Source: Cohaesibacter sp. (lineage in GTDB: Bacteria > Pseudomonadota > Alphaproteobacteria > Rhizobiales > Cohaesibacteraceae). From it: a DNA stretch of 32,939 bases. The notes beneath the pieces were generated by a model, which saw only the letters and a list, made by a program, of their open reading frames with translations, was not told the DNA's origin and did not search any database. Made by a program: the position numbers and the translations under genes. Below are positions 16,961-25,250 of the stretch, in pieces (positions within the stretch are counted from its first letter, which is position 1; the number at the start of each line of letters is the position of its first letter). Location: assembly GCA_025210795.1 (NCBI GenBank), contig JAOAQZ010000025.1, positions 1-32,939 of the forward strand, written 5' to 3'.

Positions 16961-18460
16961 ATGGACCTGATACCTGATATGACGATGAAAAGGGCGGAAT
17001 TGTCACCAGACAAACCCGCCTTTGAAATGAATGGCAGTGGCGATGTTCGCACTTTTGGCGATGTTCATGATCGCTCGCAGCGGGCCGCCCATTTGCTGCA
17101 ACAGCGCGGCCTTAAATCCGGTGATCGGGTGGCCATTCTATGCCTTAATCGCCCAGATTTCTTTGAGCTTTTGTTTGCTTGCGCCAAGATCGGATGCATC
17201 TTTGTGCCGCTTAACTGGCGCCAGCCGGTGGCGGAGTTAATCCCGATCCTTGAAGATTGTGCTCCCTCCCTTCTCTTTTATGACACTGCCTTTGCCGAGG
17301 TAGCCTCTGCCCTTTCAAAGGAATTGTCCCTTACCTCTCTCAATCTTGATGAAGAAGGGTATGAAGAGGAGCTGGCGACAATGTCTCCTGACGCTGTTCC
17401 TACAGAGGCATGGAAGAGTGATCAGATCTGGTATCTTCTTTATACCAGCGGCACGACAGGAAAGCCGAAGGCTGTTATTCAAACCCCGCGCATGGCTTGG
17501 GCAAATGCGGTTAATATCGGGCAGTCCATGGATATCGCCCGCGATGATGTGACGGTCAATTACCTGCCGCTCTTTCATACAGCTGGCATCAATCTTATCT
17601 CCCTCCCCGTCTTTCTGTTTGGTGGCACCAATATTGTGATGCCGAAATTTGAAGCCGGAGATTTGCTTGCACTTATAAATGAAGGGCGGATCAATTCCTT
17701 TTTGGCGGTGCCTGCCGTTTATCAGGCCCTTCAGCTTCACCCGGACTTTGCAACGACTGACTTTAGCGGCATGAAATCCTGGGGCGCGGGCGGCGCTCCT
17801 CTTCCCATTCCGCTCTTGAAGGCTTATGCTCAAAGGGACGCCCATATTTGCCTTGGCTTTGGCATGACCGAGACCGGCCCCACTGTCTTTCTGATGGATA
17901 AGGGAGCAGTGCTTGAAAAGGCAGGCTCCTGCGGCAAAGCGCAGATGCTGACCGAGGTTCGCATTGCTGGCGCGCACGATCAGGCCCTTGGCGACAATGA
18001 ACAAGGCGAGCTGCAAATTCGCGGCCCCAATATCACTCCCGGCTATTACAACAACGAGCAAGCGACCAAGGCGACTTTTACCAAAGATGGGTGGCTTAAG
18101 ACCGGCGATGTGGCGATGCGGGACGAGGATGGCTATTATTTCATCGTTGACCGGATCAAGGATATGTTCATTTCCGGCGGCGAGAATGTCTATCCTGCCG
18201 AGGTTGAGAAAATCCTCAACACTCATCCGGCCATTCTAGAAGCCATCGTTGTTGGCGTGCCCGATGACAAATGGGGCGAAGTTGGTGAGGCCAAGCTGAT
18301 TGAACGGCCCGGCATGCGCGTTGAGACAAGCGAGCTTGGCGGTTGGTGCCGCGACAAGCTGGCCGCTTATAAAATTCCCAAATATTTCTCTGTCGTAAAG
18401 GACTTTCCGCGCACTGCGGCTGGCAAGGTTCAAAAACACGTTCTCAAGCAGCAAGGATGA
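16961..18460 (+). CDS. AMP-forming acyl-CoA synthetase (CoA ligase)
   Basis: 499 aa ANL-superfamily enzyme. P-loop YTSGTTGKPKAV (about 161-172), adenine-binding GFGMTETGP, core motif TGDVAMRDEDGYYFIVDRIKDMFISGGENVYPAEVE, and the C-terminal catalytic lysine in PRTAAGKVQKH. It activates a carboxylic acid to its CoA thioester with ATP, in the cytosol. The context (Liv-type uptake, isomerase, MaoC pair) suggests a medium-sized organic or aromatic acid. The ATG at 16961 has GGGAGGAG upstream. The 64-bp gap before it holds only a small GGCC-based hairpin. Confidence 0.92.
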   Translation: MDLIPDMTMKRAELSPDKPAFEMNGSGDVRTFGDVHDRSQRAAHLLQQRGLKSGDRVAILCLNRPDFFELLFACAKIGCIFVPLNWRQPVAELIPILEDCAPSLLFYDTAFAEVASALSKELSLTSLNLDEEGYEEELATMSPDAVPTEAWKSDQIWYLLYTSGTTGKPKAVIQTPRMAWANAVNIGQSMDIARDDVTVNYLPLFHTAGINLISLPVFLFGGTNIVMPKFEAGDLLALINEGRINSFLAVPAVYQALQLHPDFATTDFSGMKSWGAGGAPLPIPLLKAYAQRDAHICLGFGMTETGPTVFLMDKGAVLEKAGSCGKAQMLTEVRIAGAHDQALGDNEQGELQIRGPNITPGYYNNEQATKATFTKDGWLKTGDVAMRDEDGYYFIVDRIKDMFISGGENVYPAEVEKILNTHPAILEAIVVGVPDDKWGEVGEAKLIERPGMRVETSELGGWCRDKLAAYKIPKYFSVVKDFPRTAAGKVQKHVLKQQG

Positions 18461-18464
18461 CCAT

Positions 18465-18890
18465 ATGAGCACCTTAATGCAGTCTTCTTCGCCAGTTGTG
18501 GGCGATAAGCAGACAAAGCTTTTTTGCTTTTCTCAGCAAGATTTTAATGCCTTTGCCGACCTTTCCGGCGATGATAACCCCATCCATGTAGACCCTGACT
18601 TTTCAGCCAAAACCCGCTTTGGCAAAACAGTCTCTCACGGCATGCTGCTTTACTCCCATCTTTGGGGCATGATTCAGTTGGCCTATCCCGGTGCTGTGCA
18701 GATGGAGCAGGTGATCAAGTTTCCCGCCCCCACTTTTACCGAGGAAGAAGTTCTGTTTGAAATTGAAATTACCGAGGTCGACGACAAGGGACAGCTTCAT
18801 CTTATCACCCGCGCCAGCACCCCGTCGCGGGGCACGGTTGGGCTTGAAGGGGCAAGTGTGATTGCATGGGAAGGAGCACCAAATGCTTGA
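18465..18890 (+). CDS. MaoC-like (R)-specific enoyl-CoA hydratase
   Basis: 141 aa single hot-dog domain. The hydratase-2 motif is intact: SGDDNPIHVD, with catalytic Asp36 and His41, then KTRFGKTVSHGML. It adds water across a 2-enoyl-CoA made in the pathway. It starts 4 bp after the ligase stop with AAGGA upstream, and its end overlaps the next gene by 8 bp, suggesting that the two MaoC proteins are made together and may pair. Confidence 0.88.
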   Translation: MSTLMQSSSPVVGDKQTKLFCFSQQDFNAFADLSGDDNPIHVDPDFSAKTRFGKTVSHGMLLYSHLWGMIQLAYPGAVQMEQVIKFPAPTFTEEEVLFEIEITEVDDKGQLHLITRASTPSRGTVGLEGASVIAWEGAPNA

Positions 18891-19251
18891 AATTCATCAA
18901 TCAGCCAGCATTTCCAGAACCTATAGCAAGGATGATCTTGCCGCTTTTTCCGCTCTTTCCGGAGCGCCCGCGCATAGCAGCGTGCCAGAGCCGCTGATTG
19001 CTGCGCTTTTCTCCTATCTTCTCGGGGTCGAGCTACCCGGTCGGGGCACCAATTATCTTAAGCAGAGCCTTCGCTTTGTCATGCCTGCTCCCTTGAATGA
19101 GGAACTCACCGCGCGCGTCACCATCACCGAGTTGCGCCCAGATAAGCATCTGGTTGATTTGCGGACCGAATGTCTTGATACTTCTGGCGACCTGATTTGC
19201 GAAGGGCGCGCCTTGGTGCTGGCAAAAGATGTCAGCAATGCTTTTGCATAA
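18883..19251 (+). CDS. MaoC/hot-dog domain protein lacking the hydratase motif
   Basis: 122 aa. The fold pattern (ALSGAPAHSSVPEPLIAALFSYLLG...LKQSLRFVMPAPLNEELTARVTITEL) is that of a MaoC-type hot-dog protein, but the Asp-x-Asn-Pro-x-His catalytic motif is absent. This suggests a non-catalytic partner of the preceding hydratase, as in known MaoC heterodimers, or a different thioester activity. The ATG at 18883 has AAGGAG 6 nt upstream and overlaps the previous stop by 8 bp. The 3' end overlaps the convergent hydrolase gene by 20 bp. Confidence 0.8.
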   Translation: MLEIHQSASISRTYSKDDLAAFSALSGAPAHSSVPEPLIAALFSYLLGVELPGRGTNYLKQSLRFVMPAPLNEELTARVTITELRPDKHLVDLRTECLDTSGDLICEGRALVLAKDVSNAFA

Positions 19252-20011
19252 AATGCATCACGTGGCCCGCAAAATTTGCGGGCTGCTCCAGATGCGGGGC
19301 ATGCCCTGCCCCGCTTAACTGGTATATCTCACCTTGCTTCAACGTCTTTTCATACCAATCGGCCAGCTCTGGGCCATAGACATGACTGCTCTCACCCATA
19401 AGCGCCAGAACGGGGCATTCAAGGCGCTCTATAAGCGCGCGGGCATCCAGCTCCATCAGGTTTTTCCAGGCACTTTCCATCGGGGCTTCGCGGTTGTCCA
19501 AAAAGGCCGCATATAAGGGATCGCTTTCAAAGCGTTTGGCAATGTCAGGATTGGCAAAAGTTGCGCGCCAGACCCTGCGGCCATATCGAGCCCAGCCAGC
19601 CCGCACTTGCTCCAGTGTTGCCTTGATATCATCGGCGCTATAGCCATTACCGATACCCAGACGCCAGCTTTCATCATTAAGGGGCTTTGGGGCCATATCT
19701 TCTATGATCAAGCCGGAGATCCGGACCGCGCCATAGCGCTCAAGATAGGTGAAGGCCGCTGCTGCCCCCATAGACCAGCCAAGAAGAAAGACAGGGCGGT
19801 CCTCTGGCTGCGCTGCGACAATCCCGTCAATCTGCGCGGCCAGATCAGAGAGGCGCACTTCGTCCTGATATTGGCGGCTGCCATGGCCTGCAAGATCTGG
19901 CGCAATGGTGTCGCATAGAGTCGAGAGCCGTCCTTTTAAGTCTTCAAAAAAGGCTCCTCGTGCCCCCCACCCATGCAAGGCGACGAGAAGCGGCTTCAGG
20001 TCTTCCGTCAC
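19232..20011 (-). CDS. Alpha/beta hydrolase
   Basis: 259 aa. HGWGARGAFFEDL (oxyanion loop), nucleophile elbow GWSMGAA, and catalytic His in GAGHAPHLEQP; the general look is BioH-like. It hydrolyses an ester, thioester or ring C-C product of the pathway. The preferred start is GTG at 20011, overlapping the LivM stop as GTGA, so it is translationally coupled to the transporter genes. An in-frame ATG at 20110 would put 33 unrelated residues inside the LivM gene. Its position as the last gene of the Liv operon ties it to the transported substrate. Confidence 0.85.
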   Translation of the reverse strand: MTEDLKPLLVALHGWGARGAFFEDLKGRLSTLCDTIAPDLAGHGSRQYQDEVRLSDLAAQIDGIVAAQPEDRPVFLLGWSMGAAAAFTYLERYGAVRISGLIIEDMAPKPLNDESWRLGIGNGYSADDIKATLEQVRAGWARYGRRVWRATFANPDIAKRFESDPLYAAFLDNREAPMESAWKNLMELDARALIERLECPVLALMGESSHVYGPELADWYEKTLKQGEIYQLSGAGHAPHLEQPANFAGHVMHFMQKHC

Positions 20012-21090
20012 GCAGCATCCCCTTTGCGGAACAGCGCTCGTTCTCGCAGGCGGCCGACCACCCCGGTGGGGAAGAAATAGACCGAGAGAATGAAGAGAAG
20101 GCCAAGCCACAAGAGCCAGCGATCAGGATGCAGCAATTGCGACAGGATCGGGATGCCCGATGTGATGTCTCCGGCTGCTGCCAGCGCATTTTGCAGGTAA
20201 TTTTGCGCCAGAATGAAAATGGTCGCCCCGACGATGGCTCCATACATAGTGCCCATTCCGCCAATGACGACCATCAGCAGAATATCGACCATGATTTCCA
20301 TGGAAAGAGTTGTATCCGGCCCCGTATAACGCAGCCACAGGGCCATCATCGCGCCAGCAAGGGCGGCAAAAATGGCGGCAAGCACATTGGGGGCGGTTTG
20401 ATATCGCACCGTCTGGTAGCCGATGGCCTCGGCGCGGAAGGAATTTTCGCGAATGGCCTGCAGCACCCGCCCGAACGGGCTATTGACCATACGCAGCATG
20501 GTAAGAAACAAAATGATGCTGACAAAGACGATGGAATAATACATCACGATTTTACCAGAGATTCGCACTCCGAAAATCTTGTCATCAAACAGTTTGAAAG
20601 CGGGGGTGAATTCACGTGGGATCTTATAGGAAAGGCCGTCTTCGCCGCCGGTGAAATCGGAGAGTTGCGATACCAGAACCGCAAAAGCCGAGGCGACGGC
20701 GAGGGTGACCATGGCAAAGAAGATTGCCTTGACCCGCAGCGAAAAGAGCCCGATGACCAGCGCCAGCGCACCTGCGCAGACCACGCCTGCAAGTGTTCCC
20801 AGAGGGATGGCAAACCAGCTTGGCCCCATGGCGTTAAGCGTGAGCGCCACCCCGTACGCGCCAATCCCGAAGAACATGGTATGGGCAAAAGAGACGATGC
20901 CGGTATAGCCAAGCAGCAAGTCATAGGACGCGATCAGCACAATGAAGATGCAGATCCGTGCCGCCGTATTAAGCGAGCGCGTGCCGGGAAAGATAAAGGG
21001 CGCAAAGACCAATCCCAAGACGATCACAATCAGTACGATTGTTAAAATCCGGCTGCGGGGGAAATCATCAGAGAGAATATGTTTTAACAT
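20008..21090 (-). CDS. livM: Branched-chain-amino-acid-type ABC transporter permease, LivM family
   Basis: 360 aa, with about eight to ten hydrophobic segments and the LivM signature region (LLLGYTGIVSFAHTMFFGIGAYG, GRVLQAIRENSFRAEAIGY). Inner-membrane permease pairing with LivH. The ATG at 21090 has GGAG 8 nt upstream; the in-frame ATG at 21144 would overlap LivH and is less likely. LivM-family transporters carry branched amino acids but also many aromatic and organic acids; given the CoA-ligase regulon I infer the latter. Confidence 0.9.
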   Translation of the reverse strand: MLKHILSDDFPRSRILTIVLIVIVLGLVFAPFIFPGTRSLNTAARICIFIVLIASYDLLLGYTGIVSFAHTMFFGIGAYGVALTLNAMGPSWFAIPLGTLAGVVCAGALALVIGLFSLRVKAIFFAMVTLAVASAFAVLVSQLSDFTGGEDGLSYKIPREFTPAFKLFDDKIFGVRISGKIVMYYSIVFVSIILFLTMLRMVNSPFGRVLQAIRENSFRAEAIGYQTVRYQTAPNVLAAIFAALAGAMMALWLRYTGPDTTLSMEIMVDILLMVVIGGMGTMYGAIVGATIFILAQNYLQNALAAAGDITSGIPILSQLLHPDRWLLWLGLLFILSVYFFPTGVVGRLRERALFRKGDAA

Positions 21091-21101
21091 CTGTTCTGCT
21101 C

Positions 21102-22160
21102 CTATTTCGCCTTGACCACAGGGAAGAGCCCTTGCGGTCGCCACATCAGGATTGCGACCATCAGGCCGATATTGGAAACCAGTGCAAATTTGGGCGCGAG
21201 ATAGGCACCATAATTGGCAAGAAGCCCCACCAGCAGCGCCCCGATGAAACAGCCCTCAATCGAGCCAAGCCCGCCAATGATGACCACGATGAAGACAAGG
21301 ATCATAATCTCGTTGCCCATATGGGCTGTGATGACCTCTTGATAGAGCCCCCACATCACGCCACCTAGGCCCGCAAGGGCGGAACCAGCCATAAAGACCA
21401 GTACGAAAAGGCGGCGAATGTTATAGCCAAGAGCTTCGACCATTTCGCCATTTTCAACGCCAGCCCGCACCAAAAGGCCGATCTTGGTGCCGTTGAGCAC
21501 CCATCGCATAAGCGCAAAGAGCGCCACACCAATGCCGACCGCGACGAGGCGATAGCGCTCAATTGATGCTCCAAACATCTCGATGGAGCCTTTAAGGCTT
21601 TCAGGGCGAGCGATGAAGATCTCATCGGGTCCCCAAAAGACATGGATAAGCTGCTGGACAATGATCAGGCCACCCATAGTGACAAGGATCTGTTTAAGAT
21701 GCGCCCCATAGACCGGCATCACGATATAGCGCTCAAAAGCCCAGCCGAATATGGCTGTGCCGCCCATGGCGACGGAGATTGCCAGAAACAAAGCCACCAG
21801 ATTGATGAAAAAGGAGGGGCTTGAGGTCCAGCCAGAGAGCAAAAGCAAGATGGTCACACCCAGAAAGGCACCAAGGGACACAAAGGCTCCATGGCCAAAA
21901 TTGATGACATCCATCAGGCCAAAGACCAAGGTAAGGCCCGATGCCATGATGAAGATCATCAGTCCCATAGCGAGACCAGCAATGGTCAAGGTTGCCCATG
22001 TCGAGCCGCTGGCAATAGCAAGGAAGCCCGCCAATGCCATAACAGGCACCAGCAGCCAAGGACTATGTTTGATAAGCTGATCGCGAAAGCCCGGGGCCTC
22101 GATGATTGCCCCATCGGGTACTAGGTCTTGCGCTGATTTTGATTGCGCTTGCTCACTCAT
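21102..22160 (-). CDS. livH: Branched-chain-amino-acid-type ABC transporter permease, LivH family
   Basis: 352 aa polytopic membrane protein. The LivH motif GLTLVFGLMDVINFGHGAFVSLGA is present, and GGLGSIEGCFIGALLVGL near the C-terminus. A longer than usual hydrophilic N-terminus of ~30 residues precedes the first membrane segment. The start overlaps the LivF stop as ATGA, with GGAGG upstream. It forms the transmembrane channel with LivM. Confidence 0.9.
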   Translation of the reverse strand: MSEQAQSKSAQDLVPDGAIIEAPGFRDQLIKHSPWLLVPVMALAGFLAIASGSTWATLTIAGLAMGLMIFIMASGLTLVFGLMDVINFGHGAFVSLGAFLGVTILLLLSGWTSSPSFFINLVALFLAISVAMGGTAIFGWAFERYIVMPVYGAHLKQILVTMGGLIIVQQLIHVFWGPDEIFIARPESLKGSIEMFGASIERYRLVAVGIGVALFALMRWVLNGTKIGLLVRAGVENGEMVEALGYNIRRLFVLVFMAGSALAGLGGVMWGLYQEVITAHMGNEIMILVFIVVIIGGLGSIEGCFIGALLVGLLANYGAYLAPKFALVSNIGLMVAILMWRPQGLFPVVKAK

Positions 22161-22882
22161 TGATGCGCCTCCATGCTCAATCCCATCAGCCGCTCTTGCA
22201 AAGCATTGTCTGCGGCCAGCTCGGCCATTGATCCGGTATGGATGATTTTGCCGTCATCCATCACGGCGACGGTATCCCCAAGGCGTTTGGCCATGGCAAA
22301 ATTTTGCTCGACCAGCAAAATGGTCGTGTCGCTCTTTTTAAGCTCTTCAAAGGCGGCGGTGAGCGCCTGAATGATAGCCGGAGCGAGTCCCTTGGTGGGC
22401 TCATCAACAATCAGCAATTTGCGCGGCTCGATAATGGCGCGCGAAATGGCCAGCATCTGCTTCTGTCCGCCAGAAAGATTGCCAGCTGGCAGTGACCAGA
22501 ATGTCTTCATTGCGGGGAAGAGCGAGAAAATCCAGTCCAGCCGGTCATCGGCCATTTTGCCCGAGCGGGCAGCCAAAATCATATTCTCTTCAACCGTCAG
22601 GTCGGTAAAGAGACCAGTATTTTCCGGCACATAGGCAATCCCGAGCTGGGATATATCCGGTGTTGCAAGCTTGGAGATCTCTTGGCCTTCAAGAGAAATT
22701 CCTCCGGCCCGCGCCCGCCACAGGCCCATAATGGTCCGCAGGGTTGTCGTCTTGCCCGCGCCATTGCGGCCCAAAAGCATGGTCACCCCACCGCGCGGCA
22801 CCTCCATGGTGACCCCGTGCAGGATGTGATATTGCTCGATGTCCGTATAGACATCCTGAAGGGTGAGAAGCGCTTCACTCAT
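22157..22882 (-). CDS. livF: ABC transporter ATP-binding protein, LivF family
   Basis: 241 aa. Walker A GRNGAGKTT, signature LSGGQKQML, Walker B LLIVDEPTKGL and the switch His region VEQNFAMAKRL. The ATG at 22882 follows GGGGAGG and overlaps the LivG stop by 8 bp. An in-frame ATG at 22927 lies inside LivG and lacks support. It powers import together with LivG. Confidence 0.9.
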   Translation of the reverse strand: MSEALLTLQDVYTDIEQYHILHGVTMEVPRGGVTMLLGRNGAGKTTTLRTIMGLWRARAGGISLEGQEISKLATPDISQLGIAYVPENTGLFTDLTVEENMILAARSGKMADDRLDWIFSLFPAMKTFWSLPAGNLSGGQKQMLAISRAIIEPRKLLIVDEPTKGLAPAIIQALTAAFEELKKSDTTILLVEQNFAMAKRLGDTVAVMDDGKIIHTGSMAELAADNALQERLMGLSMEAHQ

Positions 22883-23675
22883 CAGCCTGCCTCCCCGTAT
22901 CTGTGTCTGCATCGGTATCGGGATCATTGCCCAGATAGGCTTGCTGGACCACGTCCTGCTGCATGACTTCTTGAGGGTCGCCCTCTGCCACCAAGGTGCC
23001 GTTATGCAAAACGATGATCCGGTCCGCGAGTGCGTGGATCACATCCATCTTGTGCTCAACCAGCAAAATGGTTCTGGATTGGTCGGCCTTGATCTCCTTG
23101 ATGAGGTCAAGCACCACCGGCACTTCATCCACGCTCATGCCTGCGGTTGGTTCGTCGAACATCAAAACATCTGAGCCAAGAGCCAGCAACAAAGCCACTT
23201 CCAGTTTGCGCTGGTCCCCGTGGGGCAGGCTGGAGACCGGCTGTTCGAACACATCCAAAAGATTGACGCGGGCAAGATAATGCTCAGCCTTGTCAATCAG
23301 TTCCTGATGCCCGTCGGCGCGGGAGAAAAGGTCAAAACCGGAATGCATATGGCTTTGCACCACCAGCCGGACATTTTCCAAAACGCTGAGATTGGGAAAG
23401 AGGTTGGTCAGCTGAAAGGCCCGCCCCAAACCGCGATGGGTCCGCTCTGCAATAGACAGAGAGCTGATATCCTCGCCATTTAAGATGGCACTGCCTGAAT
23501 AGGCCGGGATCTGACCGGAGATGACATTGAAATAGGTCGTCTTGCCTGCACCATTGGGGCCGACAATTGCCGTTAAGGTGCCGCGATGGAAATCGGCTGT
23601 TACAGCATTCACTGCAACATGGCCACCAAAGCGCACTGTCAGATCGCGGGTGGAAAGCACCGCAGGTTCCAACAT
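22875..23675 (-). CDS. livG: ABC transporter ATP-binding protein, LivG family
   Basis: 266 aa. Walker A GPNGAGKTT, a LivG-type relaxed signature (SLPHGDQRKLEVALLLA), Walker B VLMFDEPTAGM and VEHKMDVIHAL. The start is not certain: ATG at 23675 (GGGA about 8 nt upstream) or ATG at 23690, neither with a strong ribosome site. A weak start fits its place behind two large hairpins, which would lower its output relative to the binding protein. Confidence 0.88.
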   Translation of the reverse strand: MLEPAVLSTRDLTVRFGGHVAVNAVTADFHRGTLTAIVGPNGAGKTTYFNVISGQIPAYSGSAILNGEDISSLSIAERTHRGLGRAFQLTNLFPNLSVLENVRLVVQSHMHSGFDLFSRADGHQELIDKAEHYLARVNLLDVFEQPVSSLPHGDQRKLEVALLLALGSDVLMFDEPTAGMSVDEVPVVLDLIKEIKADQSRTILLVEHKMDVIHALADRIIVLHNGTLVAEGDPQEVMQQDVVQQAYLGNDPDTDADTDTGRQADE

Positions 23676-23708
23676 GGTTCTATCCCGCATTGAAAGGAGT
23701 GAGAGCTT

Positions 23709-23782
23709 CCTGATCTGGCCAATCAGCAAGGCCAGATCAGGCTCTGGGAAGAACCAATCCTATTTGAAAAAGGATTGGTTCT
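23709..23782 (-). repeat. Two strong intercistronic hairpins between binding-protein and ATPase genes
   Basis: Hairpin A: 23709-23720 pairs perfectly with 23730-23741 (12 bp, 9-nt loop). Hairpin B: 23750-23761 pairs perfectly with 23771-23782 (12 bp, 9-nt loop). Neither has a T-tract on the transcribed strand, so they are not standard terminators. In binding-protein/ABC operons such structures protect the upstream mRNA from 3' decay and lower downstream expression, which I infer here. Confidence 0.75.
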
Positions 23783-23801
23783 GAGATAGGCATTTGGAAG
23801 A

Positions 23802-24977
23802 TCAGTTGCGGATCGGAATGGACATTTCATCCATTTTCAATTCGCGCACCAGCTCAGGGATGCCCCATTCAACATCGTCCTGCACCTTGATCTTGAAGTG
23901 ATACATGGACTGCATGGCCTGATGGTCTTCCTTGCGGAACTTCATTTTGCCCTTAGGGCTATCAAATTCCATGCCTTCCATGGCAGAGATCAGCGCATCG
24001 GTCTCGGTGGAGCCTGCTTTCTTGATGGCTTCGATCACAGCCATAGCAGAGGCCATACCGCCTGCGGTGAAGAAATCAGGTGGAGAATTATAGCGCTTGA
24101 AATGCTCTTTCACGAGCCAGTCATTCACCGGATTTTTCGGAATATCGTAATAATAGTAGGTCGCGCCTTCCATGCCCGGCAGAGCCTTATAGGCTTTCAT
24201 GGCAGCCAGAATGTTGCCGCCTGTTGCCAGCTCAACGCCTTTGCTTTCAGGATTCATGGCCTTGAGTTTACCCAGCGGATTGCCGCCACCGGCCCAGATG
24301 ACAAAGATGATCTTGCGACCCTCTTCCTTGGCCAGTGCATCAAACATACGCTGGGCATGGGCGGTAAAGTCTTTGGTGTCGCGCGGAGCATATTCTTCGT
24401 AAGCGAGCTTTGCGCCAGTGCCTTTCAGGGCATCTTTAAAGGCGGCAACACCGTCGCGGCCAAAGGCATAATCCTGTGCGAGCGTAACGATAGAGACGCC
24501 TTCCTTACCCAAAGCGACAGCATTGGAGATGGCATCTTGCGAAGAATTGCGCGAGGTGCGGAAGATATATTTGTTAAAGGCCTTGCCGGTGATGCTATCT
24601 GCAACTGCGGGCTCAACAATAAGAACTTTTTCAAATTCCTCTGCAACCGGCAGCATGGCGAGCGCCACACCGGACGAGACCGGCCCGACCGCAATATCCA
24701 CTTCGTCATCGCCATAGGCTTCTTCAAGCATGGCTTTGCCGATATCCGGCTTTAGCTGGGTATCTTTCTCGATGACGACAATCTTCTTGCCGTCCACTTC
24801 CATGGTGCCGCCTGTGGCATATTCCAGCCCCATCATCAGCCCCACATGGGATTGTTTGGCATAGGCCTCAAAGGGGCCGGTTTTGCCATAGACATGAGCA
24901 ATTTTGATATCGTCGGCATAAGCGGCGCTCGACATGAAAAGAGATGCAGCAACAGCTGCAATAGCCTTCCGGTTCAT
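23802..24977 (-). CDS. Periplasmic substrate-binding protein of Liv-type ABC transporter
   Basis: 391 aa. The signal peptide is clear (MNRKAIAAVAASLFMSSAAYA, cleavage near AYA|DD). The mature part is a peripla_BP_6 (LivK-like) fold: IKIAHVYGKTGPFEAYAKQSHVGLMMGLEYATGG, then YAFGRDGVAAFKDALKGTGAKL. It captures the substrate in the periplasm and delivers it to LivHM. The ATG at 24977 has GGGAGG upstream; an upstream ATG at 25046 would hide the signal peptide. It is the first and probably most expressed gene of the operon, with the TetR-type box in its leader region. The ligand is unknown and need not be an amino acid. Confidence 0.9.
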   Translation of the reverse strand: MNRKAIAAVAASLFMSSAAYADDIKIAHVYGKTGPFEAYAKQSHVGLMMGLEYATGGTMEVDGKKIVVIEKDTQLKPDIGKAMLEEAYGDDEVDIAVGPVSSGVALAMLPVAEEFEKVLIVEPAVADSITGKAFNKYIFRTSRNSSQDAISNAVALGKEGVSIVTLAQDYAFGRDGVAAFKDALKGTGAKLAYEEYAPRDTKDFTAHAQRMFDALAKEEGRKIIFVIWAGGGNPLGKLKAMNPESKGVELATGGNILAAMKAYKALPGMEGATYYYYDIPKNPVNDWLVKEHFKRYNSPPDFFTAGGMASAMAVIEAIKKAGSTETDALISAMEGMEFDSPKGKMKFRKEDHQAMQSMYHFKIKVQDDVEWGIPELVRELKMDEMSIPIRN

Positions 24978-25054
24978 TCCAATTCCTCCCAAAATCAGAC
25001 GCGGAACCGGTTCTCCTCCCCAATCCCGCCTAGGGCATGTCTGCATTCTTCGAC

Positions 25055-25076
25055 AAACATGACAGTTGATTCATAT
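25055..25076 (-). promoter_or_regulatory. Candidate TetR operator, copy 2 (Liv operon)
   Basis: Minus-strand 22-bp box with core GAATCAACTGTCATG, identical to the box upstream of the TetR gene at 21 of 22 positions. Here the palindrome is better: outer arms AAACATGA / TCATATTT surround an 8-bp centre. It lies 78 bp upstream of the binding-protein start. A possible -35 (TTGACC, complement of 25103-25108) and an A/T-rich -10 region are just upstream. Confidence 0.7.
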
Positions 25077-25179
25077 TTCATATTTGCCCAAAAAGAGCGA
25101 TTGGTCAAGTGATCTTCCTCTCTTCACTCCATCTTGCCTTGCGAGAGGCTTTTTCCCCTTCATTGCCCTGCACCAGCCC

Positions 25180-25226
25180 TTGACATCATCCACTTGCCTC
25201 TTACCTGTCTATCAGATTGACTGATA
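25180..25226 (+). promoter_or_regulatory. Candidate promoter with dyad for the MBL-fold hydrolase gene
   Basis: A perfect -35 TTGACA (25180-25185) is followed after 16 nt by a weak TACCTG (25202-25207). A perfect inverted repeat TATCAG-ATTGA-CTGATA (25210-25226) covers the predicted start site, as an operator would. Nothing else gene-like is seen in 25077-25250. Confidence 0.4.
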
Positions 25227-25250
25227 AAGCTTTTAAGGACAGAAGGCATT

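Noticed and set aside
17315..18226. 303-aa minus-strand frame opposite the CoA ligase
   Set aside because: Antisense shadow of the ANL-family ligase.
19960..21045. 361-aa open frame on the + strand opposite LivM
   Set aside because: Low-complexity, His/Lys/Asp-rich translation without domains; antisense shadow of a well-supported permease gene.
23898..24755. 285-aa + strand frame opposite the binding protein
   Set aside because: Shadow of the periplasmic binding protein gene; no domain and no ribosome site.
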